From Hofstenia miamia (taxonomy: Eukaryota > Xenacoelomorpha > Acoela > Hofsteniidae), in contig CABFPE010000404.1 in the NCBI GenBank assembly GCA_900660155.1, forward strand, positions 530,230 to 594,229: 64,000 nt of DNA, in the 5' to 3' direction. The position numbers and the translations under genes are program-made. How positions within the stretch are numbered: position 1 is the stretch's first letter; every line of letters starts with the position of its first letter. This document shows positions 50,416 to 59,497 of this stretch, piece after piece. Below the pieces are notes generated by a model. The model worked only from the letters and a program-made list of their open reading frames with translations. It searched no databases and was not told where the DNA came from.

Positions 50416-50873
50416 TCCGGCGTTTTTAAAATAATATCTGAACAGTGTTTATTATGAACAAGACAAAACACAAAATAGTTTTCTCGGAAGAAGGTCAATT
50501 CCACGGGCAAAAAAGCTGCGATTCTTTGACGCAATCCACGATCGGACATCTTCCACCAACTCATCAAAATTGCTAAAGACTTTGTTCGACTGCCAGTTTT
50601 TGAGAGATCGGTTGATATGGTAGTGCAGTTATATCGCGAAAAGATTCAGCCGCCTTCCATCCTTTCTCGAAGTGATACAGCATAACATGCCTAATATGCA
50701 TATAGTTTTTAACACGCATTCTAAAATAAGTTCTAAAGTAAACATAATAAAAATGAATTAAAACAATAAAAAATAATAAAACAATAAACATGAATTAAAA
50801 CAATAAAACATTGACGAATCCTTTTAATAATTATGCATAAACACTGTTCAGATATTATTTTAAAAACGCCGGA
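50416..50873 (-). mobile_element. Mariner-derived MITE with 37-bp terminal inverted repeats
   Basis: The ends TCCGGCGTTTTTAAAATAAT... (50416-50452) and the reverse complement at 50837-50873 are identical over 37 bp, and TA flanks both sides (50414-50415, 50874-50875). On the minus strand the interior first encodes MHIRHVMLYHFEKGWKAAES, the start of the mariner DNA-binding domain (IR..LLYEF.KG..AAE). In another frame it then encodes VFSNFDELVEDVRSWIAS and FFARGIDLLPRKL, the mariner C-terminus (F....EV...V.EW......F...GI..LP.RW). The whole catalytic core is absent, so this is an internally deleted copy that kept both ends and could once have been mobilised in trans. The perfect ends suggest a fairly young element. 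Confidence 0.85.
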
Positions 50874-51069
50874 TATTTATGCATCAACCTAATAATACGT
50901 ATTGTCTAAGTTTGTTTCTCCTAATACCATCTATCATAGTGGATCTAACTACAGAATGGAACAAACGATGAGTTATTGCTCAGTCATACAAATTACGTGG
51001 CTATAATGCCAAAGTATTTATTAAACCTGATCTTAGTTATGAANCTAATAATTATATTTATTCATAAGT

Positions 51070-51092
51070 TTATATATATATATATATATATA
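51070..51092. repeat. (TA)n microsatellite
   Basis: Alternating run next to the duplicated flank. Confidence 0.95.
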
Positions 51093-52788
51093 CACATATA
51101 AATACTTTGTCTAACAGTAATCGTAGTTTATATGTGGGGAGTTCCTACAAGAGTTCTAGCTCCTAAATATTACATATCCACCTCGCCCCTGAATAGTCAG
51201 TGCATATTTTGGCAGCATGTTCATATAATGCCTAAATATGATTTAATTCATTCAGTGAAATGTGTATAGAGTGTGATAGATTATGCTGCAAAATACCATA
51301 TATCTACAATATCGACCAACCATTCGCTTAATTACACCATAGAAAGATTCTGAAGAATGTATAAATATTGGTTTTTATCTATGTAGTTAAAGCTCCAATT
51401 GAGCTCATGAATAATCTATTCAAAACACAATTGGTTTTGCGAACTTGATATGAATAATTATATAAATACAAAGTTATATTGAAAAATTGTATTAATAAAG
51501 AGATGCTCATGAACATCAGAGCTACGATATTGTAAAGCAGTTGGATGGAGATATATAATTGTAGCTGCACAGATCTCAATAATTTCTTAGCTAAGAAAGT
51601 CATTGAGAAAATATTAGTGACATAGGTAGCAAGAGAATGAAAGAGAATTAGAAATTCCATGTTATATATAAACGAAGTTTATTTAATTTAGTTCAAATCC
51701 AATAATTGTCAAATGGAACAAGAGAATTATTGCATTGTTTAGTATAATATTCAATTTTTTGCATTAGCTAAAAGTTAATTATTATAATTACATTTGCAAA
51801 GAATAGTTGACTTCAATTTGTTGTGAGGTTGTATAAACTTTCTCTCTGCTTTTAATAAATTAAATAACATAGTTTATGTGGACTACTCACCGATTTTGAA
51901 ATGCTGAAGTTTTACTTTTGAATGCTGTTGTGTCATTCTATATTTTGTCTTAATTATAAAACAAATTTTTACGCAATTAGTATTATAATTATTGTACTTT
52001 TTAAACATATCCGTAGTTGAATTATGCAAAACATCAACCAAATTTATCACACAACATTTCGCAAAAGCAATTTAATCAAAAGTGTAAGCAAACTTAATAT
52101 ATTATTGCTAAATTGTGACATCGGCATGAAAATCTGCGTAGTAGAACACCAGGATTTGTCGATGTCTCGATAATTAATGGCCTGACTCCAGAGCCTAATG
52201 AATCTATTCCTAGTAAAAGTTAAAGGTAGCCGGGAGATCAGGTAAGGGAAGGGTGCATGGCCACACTTGGCCGACCCGAAACAGAGAATCTTATAGGAAA
52301 GTGTCGTTTTAGACGGAGCCCTAATTTAAAAGAAGAGAGAGAGAAACCCTAAAGGTTCTTGGGTGCAAAGTGTATCCTACATGCTAAGTATACCTAAACT
52401 CAGTGCAGGCCTCAGCTCGTGCAATTTAGGTGCTGCAATAAAATATAAAGCATAACGAATGACAAGCAGTTGTGTAAAGCACTATTCCTAAACCTGCCAA
52501 AGTGCTGTAGTGGTGAACTTTTAAAGCTGTACCTGAACAAGGCACCCTCGGCAACGATCAGAAATTTAGAAAAGCATTTTTAGAAAATTACGTAACCAAC
52601 AAGAATTAAGCAGTGATTAAATTCTATTGAAAATCAGTTAACAAAAACATCGTATTTATAGAAAAGGAAACAAAACGTGGCACTAAAGCATACTGTAAAT
52701 ATGAGCAGGTGCCTCGTGACCTTTTATACAATAATAACAAAAATCAGAATTACTGGGTGGCAGAAATATAGAAATTCAAAATAGCACA
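51093..52788. other. No gene recognised; contains a GC-richer non-coding island
   Basis: Mostly AT-rich, but 52140-52560 is clearly more GC-rich, with GTAGCCGGGAGATCAGG, GCCACACTTGGCCGACCCG and AGGCACCCTCGGCAACG. No frame runs through it, and no tRNA-like A/B box pair was found. It may be a repeat of unknown type. It ends about 230 bp before the left LTR of the next element. Confidence 0.45.
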
Positions 52789-52902
52789 GATTGTCTAAAC
52801 CAATGAGGTCACTCGAGGCGTTTACAAATTCATTTAAATTAATCATTTAATAATTTCCTACTACTAATTGCGAAATGTTTGTAGTAGCAGAGGGTGATGC
52901 CA
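52789..52902 (-). repeat. 3' LTR of the gypsy element
   Basis: 114-bp copy beginning TGGCATCACCCTCTGC on the minus strand and matching the other LTR at about 90%. The position of the TGACGTCA palindrome reads TGAGGTCA here. Confidence 0.85.
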
Positions 52903-52913
52903 AACCCCCCCCC
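52903..52913 (-). promoter_or_regulatory. Polypurine tract of the gypsy element
   Basis: On the minus strand GGGGGGGGGTT stands directly before the 3' LTR. Such a tract primes plus-strand DNA synthesis in LTR elements, and its place confirms the element's direction. Confidence 0.7.
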
Positions 52914-52928
52914 TAAGCTGGGCTATTT

Positions 52929-55330
52929 TTAGTCCACCAATTCCACAATGTTCAGCTGTGTGAGCTGCTTGGCGTATTGTAGGAGAGAAACAGCGCGTGG
53001 GTCATTCCAAGAGAGGATATCGGAGAATTCTGAAGCACAAGTTGCGTAACAAATGGATTCCAGCTCAGTTGTGAGAGTTTTTGTAGATTTGTAAAATTTT
53101 GGGTTTTGCATTTTTGATGAGATCAGCAGCGCATTGTGTAGTGAGTTGATTTTCCTTGTAAAGATGTTGTAAAATTTGTAATCGAGGCGCAGTCCTTTTA
53201 GGGCTATGAGCAGCTTCATTCGAGCGTCAATATCGGAAGCATGAGCTTCGTCTTCTTTAAACATTGTGTCTGGGTAGAAAAATTTGAAAAACGAATATAG
53301 ATTAGTGTGCAATTTGGCTTCATCAAAGTAGATCAATATATTTTTTTGGCGTAGCATATCCTTGGTAATTAGTTCAGGATCATTGATTTTTGCCTGCATA
53401 CTGGTGAACATCATGACAGTTTTCAATGGGAATTTTGAGAGCGAATATTTAAGATGTTCAATTTGATCTGCTACAGGTTTCCTATTTCAGAAGATATATT
53501 CTAATGGAACGTGTCCATCAGCATACAGGCGTAAGGTATCATCGTTTCTGATTTGTTTTTGGTGGCTTTGCTTATACTTTTCTGTTGTAGCGTTTTGATA
53601 AGATTGCTGAGGTTGTTGGTATACTGATTTTCTTCCAGTAGTGGGATGTGTACGCAAAGTAATTTTTTATGTGCTGATCTCCATGCCAGTTGTATTATTG
53701 CGGTATGGATGAGTGGGCTCTGTATACAGTAGTTGTTTTCCGTCTCAATTGCCTCTTCCATAGGGACATCAGTTGTCAACGCGATATCCAATGTTGGTGA
53801 TGCCTATGGAAACAGGAAAGTTCACTTTTGCGTGAAAGATGTGCTTCCAGAGACTATCTGAGCTGTAATGTGAATGGAGACATTCAATTGTAGTATCAGA
53901 TAAGACAATTTTAGAGGTTGTACACTCGACATCAAGTGTTAGAGCAATATCAGTTTTTGACCATGATTCCATGAAACAAGTTTTCATATATGATATGCTA
54001 TCTGTTTCCTTGATTATTTCGTACTGGCAATCTACAATGGTTGTATTAACAGGAGTGGCTTTAGTCACAAGTATTAGGTAAGTTGAGGCATCTGTTTTCA
54101 TCCTTTCAGGTTGTGGTGGTAGTATTTCTGCACCAAGCTTCTCAAGGTTGTTTTCCCTGATAGTGGTTTGGTGACGTGGCATTAGCAGTATATCCATTGA
54201 GATCATGATGTCCTCATTAATCTGCAATTGCTGCTGTCATTGAATTGTTTGTTCTAATATCTTGATAGGGATATGTTTAGAGCCATCCTTGTGATATTTC
54301 AGAGTAGTTGTTAATGAATTATACAAGTTTTCTGGAAAATATTTGCTGTGATAGTTGAACAGGATTTCACTTTTAATAACTAGGAGGCATTTGCTCAACT
54401 AATGTAGGGTCTTTGGTGAGATATATAGCAATTAACCACAGTGCTGAATTGGCATTAACATCTGGTGCTCGTGGTTCTTCAAAATAGTCGCTCTGTGGAG
54501 TAGTGATATTTGCCTGATGTTGATGAAATGTTGATACGTGGCCAGTTGTTTTCTGTTGGGTGATCAGCTTTAATGTTGGTCCAGATACTGGCGATTTCGC
54601 TTAGTGTATTAATTGATTAGGACAAAGTGAAGCTGACATGTATTTTGGTAATTGTAGCCAGAACGGGTTGTCCAGCAATAAGCTTGTATGATTGTGCTTG
54701 TAGTAGAATATCAACTGCAAGGCATTTGCCAACTATCATGCGATGTTGCAGGCAGATTCTATGTAAGAACAAATCAATTTGGATTAGTGCTGCAGTGGAT
54801 GTTTTTGGGTAGGTAAACTGAGAATGGCAAAGTTGTTGGGATGTAGAATGAAAAAGTTATCCAAACTTAATTCCAATTCGTATAGTTCAGCTCCAACTAA
54901 GTGAGATTGATCTGCATCTAAGATAGTAAGAGTCAGTTTAATTTTCAAAGCTTTTGCAAATTTATAGGCTAGAGAGATTTTCTCAATCAGTTTTGTGTCT
55001 GAGAGTTCTTCTGTTTTAACAAAGTAAATCACTAGTAGGTTTTCCAATGATGGATTAACTTTGGGTTGCATAATGATTGTGACACTGTCTCCTCTGTAAT
55101 ACTAGTTTCCAATTTCCGTTTTGCTGAGCATTCAATGTCCATTTCAGACCCCACTGTGACATAGCTACCCTAGCTGTACCACAGGTATGTGCATGGTGAT
55201 GTTGAATGCCCACTTGAAGCTCCTTCACTCTCCAACCTGTACCACAGAGAAGATCCAACATGTTCATGTATTGGTAGCAATTGGGTATTGCTCCCGAACT
55301 AGGTGAGTAGTTTCCACCAGCATCCAACCT
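52929..55330 (-). pseudogene. Unidentified region between integrase and 3' LTR of the gypsy fossil
   Basis: About 2.4 kb on the element's strand keeps long open segments (up to 165 codons) with ordinary protein composition, ending only about 25 bp before the LTR. In this position some gypsy elements carry an envelope gene. However, no signal peptide, transmembrane helix, furin-like site or Cys-rich ectodomain was seen by eye. Recurrent words such as DILLMP, DIALTLDV and DIALTTDV suggest possible internal repetition. Other recognisable segments are KALKIKLTLTILDADQS and LAWRSAHKKLLCVHIPLLEE. The function is unknown; it could be a captured or element-specific gene. Confidence 0.55.
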
Positions 55331-55479
55331 GTATGATGGATGCGAGGTTAGACTCCTAGTTCAGTGTGAGTGTTTGATCCTGTGGCGAAAATTGGAGGTA
55401 TTAGGAGTACTGTTCTTGCTGCAGGAGTGTTTGGGCAGAGATCACTTCATCAGTTTGTGAGCTAAAAAGAAGGTTAAGG

Positions 55480-56700
55480 TTGAGATCAGCCTGTGCGATT
55501 ATTTGTGTTTTTTAAGTGGTTTTTGCGTATGGGCCATGTTTTAATCTGCTGATTGGGTGTATATGGAAATGTCACAGTTTCGTCAAATGAATCCTCACAG
55601 ATGTCATCTAGCTCAGGCATTAGTGGGAATGTGTTGTTATCTTTATTTATAATTTGAAATTCATGTTTATTGTTAATTGTTGTGTGTTCTATATCTTTGA
55701 TTGTTCTTCTTAGTGATTGGAAGTTTCTAGTTGTTCTGTTATCTAGAACATAGTAATTGCAGTTTAGCACTTTCAAAATTGTGTGTGGACCTGTCCAGGA
55801 GGTTGAGAGTTTCCGTGTTTGTTTACCACCAGTTGTCTGCACTGGTGTAAAGGAGTAGACACTGTCACTGATTTGATGTGGTTGGCCATATACATCCTTA
55901 TTGTAATTGTGTATTTGGTGGCTGAACTTTTCTTATTAAACATGCATATGGTTTCATGTATTTGTTGCAGTTGGCCCATGAAATCTTTGATGTAATTGTT
56001 TTTTGGTAGTGGTTTGTACCATTTGTACATCATGGCTAATGGTGTGTTGGGTTTGTGGCCTTATGTCACCTTGAAAGGTGTTAGGCCAGTAGTTGAGTGG
56101 ACACTGGTATTGTAGAAATACTCAATGTGGGGGTGGCAATATGGATTAGTTTTATCAAGGTTTTATTTAACTGTTTGACTATGCTGTTACTTTGCTGATG
56201 GTATGGGGCAGTATGTTCATGTAATATGTTGAGCTGCTGCAGCAGTTCTTGTGTAAGGGAACCTTCAAATTGTGTACCTCTCTCAGATGTTAGTGTGTTC
56301 ATAGGACCAAAGCAGAGGATCCAGGCTTGCAGTATTGCTGTTGTGATGGTATGTGCTGTTTGGTTGAATATTGGGAAAAAGCAAGCATATTTGGTGAAGT
56401 TATCAACAAGTATGAGGACATATTGGAAACCATCATCTTCTTTCAACAGTTGTTCAATGTCTACATGGACTATGTCGTTGGGACAAGTAGATGTTATCTT
56501 GTGTAAGTTAGCTTTTTGTTTTGGAAAGTGTGTAGTGTTGGTTAAGGTGAAGGTTGTGCATTTGTCAATGACGTCAGTAATGATGGCACAGACACTGATA
56601 CAGATGAATTGGGTATTAAGTGTGTTTTACATTTGAATAATGCCATTATGGCCTCTCTTGCGGAATTTATTAGCAATGTCTCTTTTATAATATTCATGTA
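55480..56700 (-). pseudogene. Integrase part of the gypsy fossil
   Basis: The core domain is recognised by GFQYVLILVDNFTKYACFFP, then CFGPMNTLTSERGTQFEGSL and APYHQQSNS, which fit Y.L...D.FTK......P, FG.P....SDRG.QF and TPYHPQ.NG of retroviral-type integrases. A C-terminal SH3/chromo-like segment follows (KLSTSWTGPHTILKVLNCNY), the usual KL...W.GP..I......Y.L. The enzyme inserts the DNA copy into the chromosome. It is broken. Confidence 0.82.
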
Positions 56701-57079
56701 GCACTATCCAGTTGTGATGCTTATCTGTGACAAACAAGAGGCCATTTGTGGTTAGTGCCCATTTCTAGTTATAGTATTTGTTAATTAATGTGGTTAGTTG
56801 TGTATTTGGGTGTTTTATTTTATTAATGATTTTTTTAAGTTGATGTTTGATGATTTCCTGTTCATTAATTTCCTCTTTAAGATAGACTGGTAAGATGGGG
56901 TGGCCCTGTCTATCTGTATTGATGTCTGATAGAATTTGGTATACAGACTGAGAGATGAATGGAAATGGAATCTTCTATTGCATTGGCTTTGTCACAATGA
57001 TATTGCAGTAGCACAGTTAGAAGATTGGCATTTGTATGTTGTTTACCCTTGTGGTGGACAATGGTAAAATTGAAGTTAG

Positions 57080-57860
57080 TCAGATACTTGATCCAGCAAG
57101 CAATAATAGATCAGTCGCCAGAGAACTTTTAAGCCAACTTATGCCACAATTGTTGGTGCAAACAGTAAAATGAGATTGGCCTAGCAAGAAGTAGTGGAAT
57201 TTTTTAAGGCTTTCAATGAGGGCAAGCATTTTTGCCTTTGTGGAGCCATAGTTCAATTCAGCTGGCCAGAGTTTATGGCTGAAGAATTGTATCAGTGTTT
57301 TAATACCATCAATTATTTGACTTAGTGCTGCGCCAATAGCCATGGAACTGGTGTTGCAGTCGAGGATGAATTCCTTGGAGAAGTCCTGTGTGTTTAAGAT
57401 GGGTAGGCGTTTTAGTTCTAGTTTTAATTTATTTAATTCCTGTTGATGGTACCAGGACCATTGGAATGGTGTTTTGGATTTTAATAGGTTCAATATGTGG
57501 ATGGTTTTCTAATATCCATTGGACATCTTCTTTAAGAATTATTTTTCTTTTTTTGATTTTTCGCCCTAGGAATATGACTGATTTTTTGAGGAGATGGCAT
57601 TTTTGTGCATTGATTCTGAAGCCCGAGGATTTTAATAGAAGTTAGATTTTCTTGAGTTTTTGTAGGTAATCAGGTACTGCTTTAGATGCAATAAGGATAT
57701 TGTTGATGTACACTTTTGATTCCATCATCAAGTTGATGTTGATCATTTTGCAGTATTCTTGAGACATAGCATTGGAACATGGCTGGCACATTACATAAGC
57801 TGAAGGCCATGTAAAGCAACTCATCCTCTTAGTCATCTGTGTAGTAGCATTCTTCATTGG
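57080..57860 (-). pseudogene. Reverse transcriptase and RNase H part of the gypsy fossil
   Basis: The RT palm region is recognisable at about 57.64-57.86 kb (FTWPSAYVMCQPCSNAM and KVYINNILIASKA, aligning with FTRMPFGL.NAP..F and .Y.DD.LI.S). The connection and RNase H follow at about 57.08-57.49 kb (TPFQWSWYHQQELNKLK, FILDCNTSSMAIGAALSQ, YGSTKAKMLALIESLKKFHY), matching the gypsy pattern F.W......F..LK, L.TDAS..G.GAVLSQ and Y...E.E.LA....L..F. The enzyme would copy RNA into DNA and remove the RNA strand. It is a decayed copy. Confidence 0.85.
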
Positions 57861-57882
57861 CTAGAAGGTGTATTGATGCTTT

Positions 57883-57924
57883 ACAGTTTGAGCAGATATG
57901 ACTGCATTGTCCACAGTGGTTGCA
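57883..57924 (-). pseudogene. CCHC zinc knuckle of the gypsy gag
   Basis: The minus strand reads CNHCGQCSHICSNC, an exact C-x2-C-x4-H-x4-C nucleocapsid knuckle, which binds the element's RNA. It follows the gag core and precedes the reverse-transcriptase part. Confidence 0.8.
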
Positions 57925-58099
57925 GTGGATTTTGTTAAGATTTATTGGTTTTGGAGCTGCTTCAGTAGGCAATGGTTCTATTTTTATAGCTACTTGTGGT
58001 GTTGGAATCAGCTGACTTGGTTTTCTTGGTTTGGTGTGAAGTACTTTGTTGTTGAGTTTTGTTCAATTTGATCTGGTTAGAAAATTTTCTATAGTTATC

Positions 58100-59380
58100 A
58101 ATTTAGAGTTTGGCTTCAATGGCTTTTTTGATGAAAGTAAGCAGTTTGTCATCAGGGCTACATTTGTGCTCAAATTTACACCTTATCTGGAGAGGCATGC
58201 CATAGGTGATATGGGTGAAAAGATCCTGTGAGCAATATTCTGTGGATGATCTGCTGAGGCAGTATAGTTGCTCAATTTGGAGGATGTATTCCTTGATGTC
58301 ATCCTCTTGTTTGTAATTGGTATTATTTAAGAGGATTTTATAATAGTTGCATGCAGTTGGTGCATGGAAGTGATCATAGAAATTTTGAATGAGTAAGTAG
58401 TAATCTGATTTAGTGGTGTTGTTTAATGTAAGATAGTAATTATATGCCTTTCCTGTAAGAAATGTTGAGAATTGAGCAAGGGCATGTTCTTGTCCCACTA
58501 TTTGGAAAGTTAGATGTTGTTCATATGTGAACAGCCACTCTTTGAATGTAGGTGAGATGACGTCAGTTTTGCCAACGAATTTGTGTGGAGGAATTTGCAA
58601 TTTGAGACTGTTGTCTGGCACTACTGGAGGTAGTTTCAATTTGATGAGTTTTTTGTCCATGGAGGGACTTTCAAGGTTGTTTAGCCTATTATTTAGTATA
58701 TCAAGTTTGTTATTGATACTTTCTAAGAAAATTTTATTTATTGGTGATGGTAGTGATGTAATATGTGTTAAGTCTGATATGACACTCAGAATAGGTTGTT
58801 GAGGAATTATGGTATTTACTGGAAGGGATGTCCCAGAGTTTTTTGTATAGGCATTGGTTCATTTAAGCTCATAGGAGTATTTGATATTATGAAGCTGTGG
58901 TCAGTGTTTTGTATGGCTGCTAATTGTTTTTTGTTTGTTGAACTTGGACTTTGTAAGGCTTTGTTCTTGAGTTCTTTGGAGATTAGTCAGCTTGCTAGCT
59001 GTATATTGTGGTTGTTACTCTCTTCAACCTGTTAATGATAGTTGTTGTGGTTGAGGATTTCATTCAATGATTTAATTCATCATTGCAAGATGTCATTTCT
59101 CTTCTCTAGTAAGTTGTTCTCCTTGGAGAGAGCTTGGTTTCATTTTTTTGTTTCTTTGTTTGTGGTTTGGATCTTTTCATTCTCAGTAATGATTTGAAAT
59201 TTTTCAGATTTCAGGGTTGCTATTTCCTGGTGTGAGTTTTGGTTTTCAAGTTGTATCATGGCAAATCATTTACAGTTTTCAATCTGCATTTCTTCCATTT
59301 TCTGATTTAGTGATTTGTTCTCAGTGTCAAGGGATTGTATCTTCTCAATTAGTTTGTTTTGTGGGAGAGTTTCATATTCT
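58100..59380 (-). pseudogene. gag part of the gypsy fossil (coiled coil plus gag core)
   Basis: The region nearest the 5' LTR has heptad-like Leu/Ile spacing with many Glu, Lys, Asn and Gln (for example LIEKIQSLDTENKSLNQKME), indicating a coiled coil. The following part contains a retrotransposon gag-like core, recognised by FVGKTDVISPTFKEWLFTYE, ALAQFSTFLTGKAYNYY and the later IKEYILQIEQLY segment. This pattern (KF.G....V..WL...E, then L.G.A..W) is that of Ty3/gypsy capsid proteins, which form the particle around the RNA. Confidence 0.75.
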
Positions 59381-59384
59381 TACT

Positions 59385-59497
59385 GATTGTCCAAACCAAT
59401 GACGTCACTCAAGGCTTTTAGAAATTCATTTAAATTAATCATTTAATAATTTCATATTACTAATTGTGAAATGTTTGTAGTAGCAGAGCATGATACA
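59385..59497 (-). repeat. 5' LTR of the gypsy element
   Basis: 113-bp repeat reading TGTATCATGCTCTGC... on the minus strand and ending ...TTTGGACAATC, with CA following. TG...CA ends are usual for LTRs. It carries the palindrome TGACGTCA (59399-59406), a CREB/ATF-type site that would suit an LTR promoter. The length is far below the several hundred bases common in this family. Confidence 0.85.

Larger units (their letters stand above)
50368..51092. other. N-bounded block with duplicated flank (probable assembly join)
   Basis: CTAATAATTATATTTATTCA and the bases after it occur at 50368 and again at 51045. Each copy runs into a TA-rich tract, and an N lies at 50408 and at 51044. The 635 bases between the Ns are thus bracketed by the same sequence. 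This is the pattern expected when an alternative haplotype or gap-filling contig was joined in twice. A real insertion with a long duplication is less likely. Confidence 0.7.
52789..59497 (-). mobile_element. Ty3/gypsy LTR retrotransposon, broken, short LTRs
   Basis: A minus-strand element of about 6.7 kb is bounded by direct repeats of 114 and 113 bp. The order of parts is gag with coiled coil and CCHC knuckle, reverse transcriptase, RNase H and integrase, then a further coding-like region of about 2.4 kb up to the 3' LTR. RT-RNase H-integrase order places it in Ty3/gypsy (Metaviridae). A G9 polypurine tract abuts the 3' LTR and fixes the orientation. The LTRs differ at 11 of 113 aligned bases plus one gap (about 90% identity), so the insertion is old relative to the tandem repeats nearby; no absolute date is possible without a mutation rate. 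It is a fossil with many breaks (roughly ten or more). A protease and a tRNA primer site were not recognised, and no clean target duplication is visible. Confidence 0.9.

Noticed and set aside
56226-56636. 136-codon plus-strand frame in the LTR element
   Set aside because: Antisense shadow of the integrase region.
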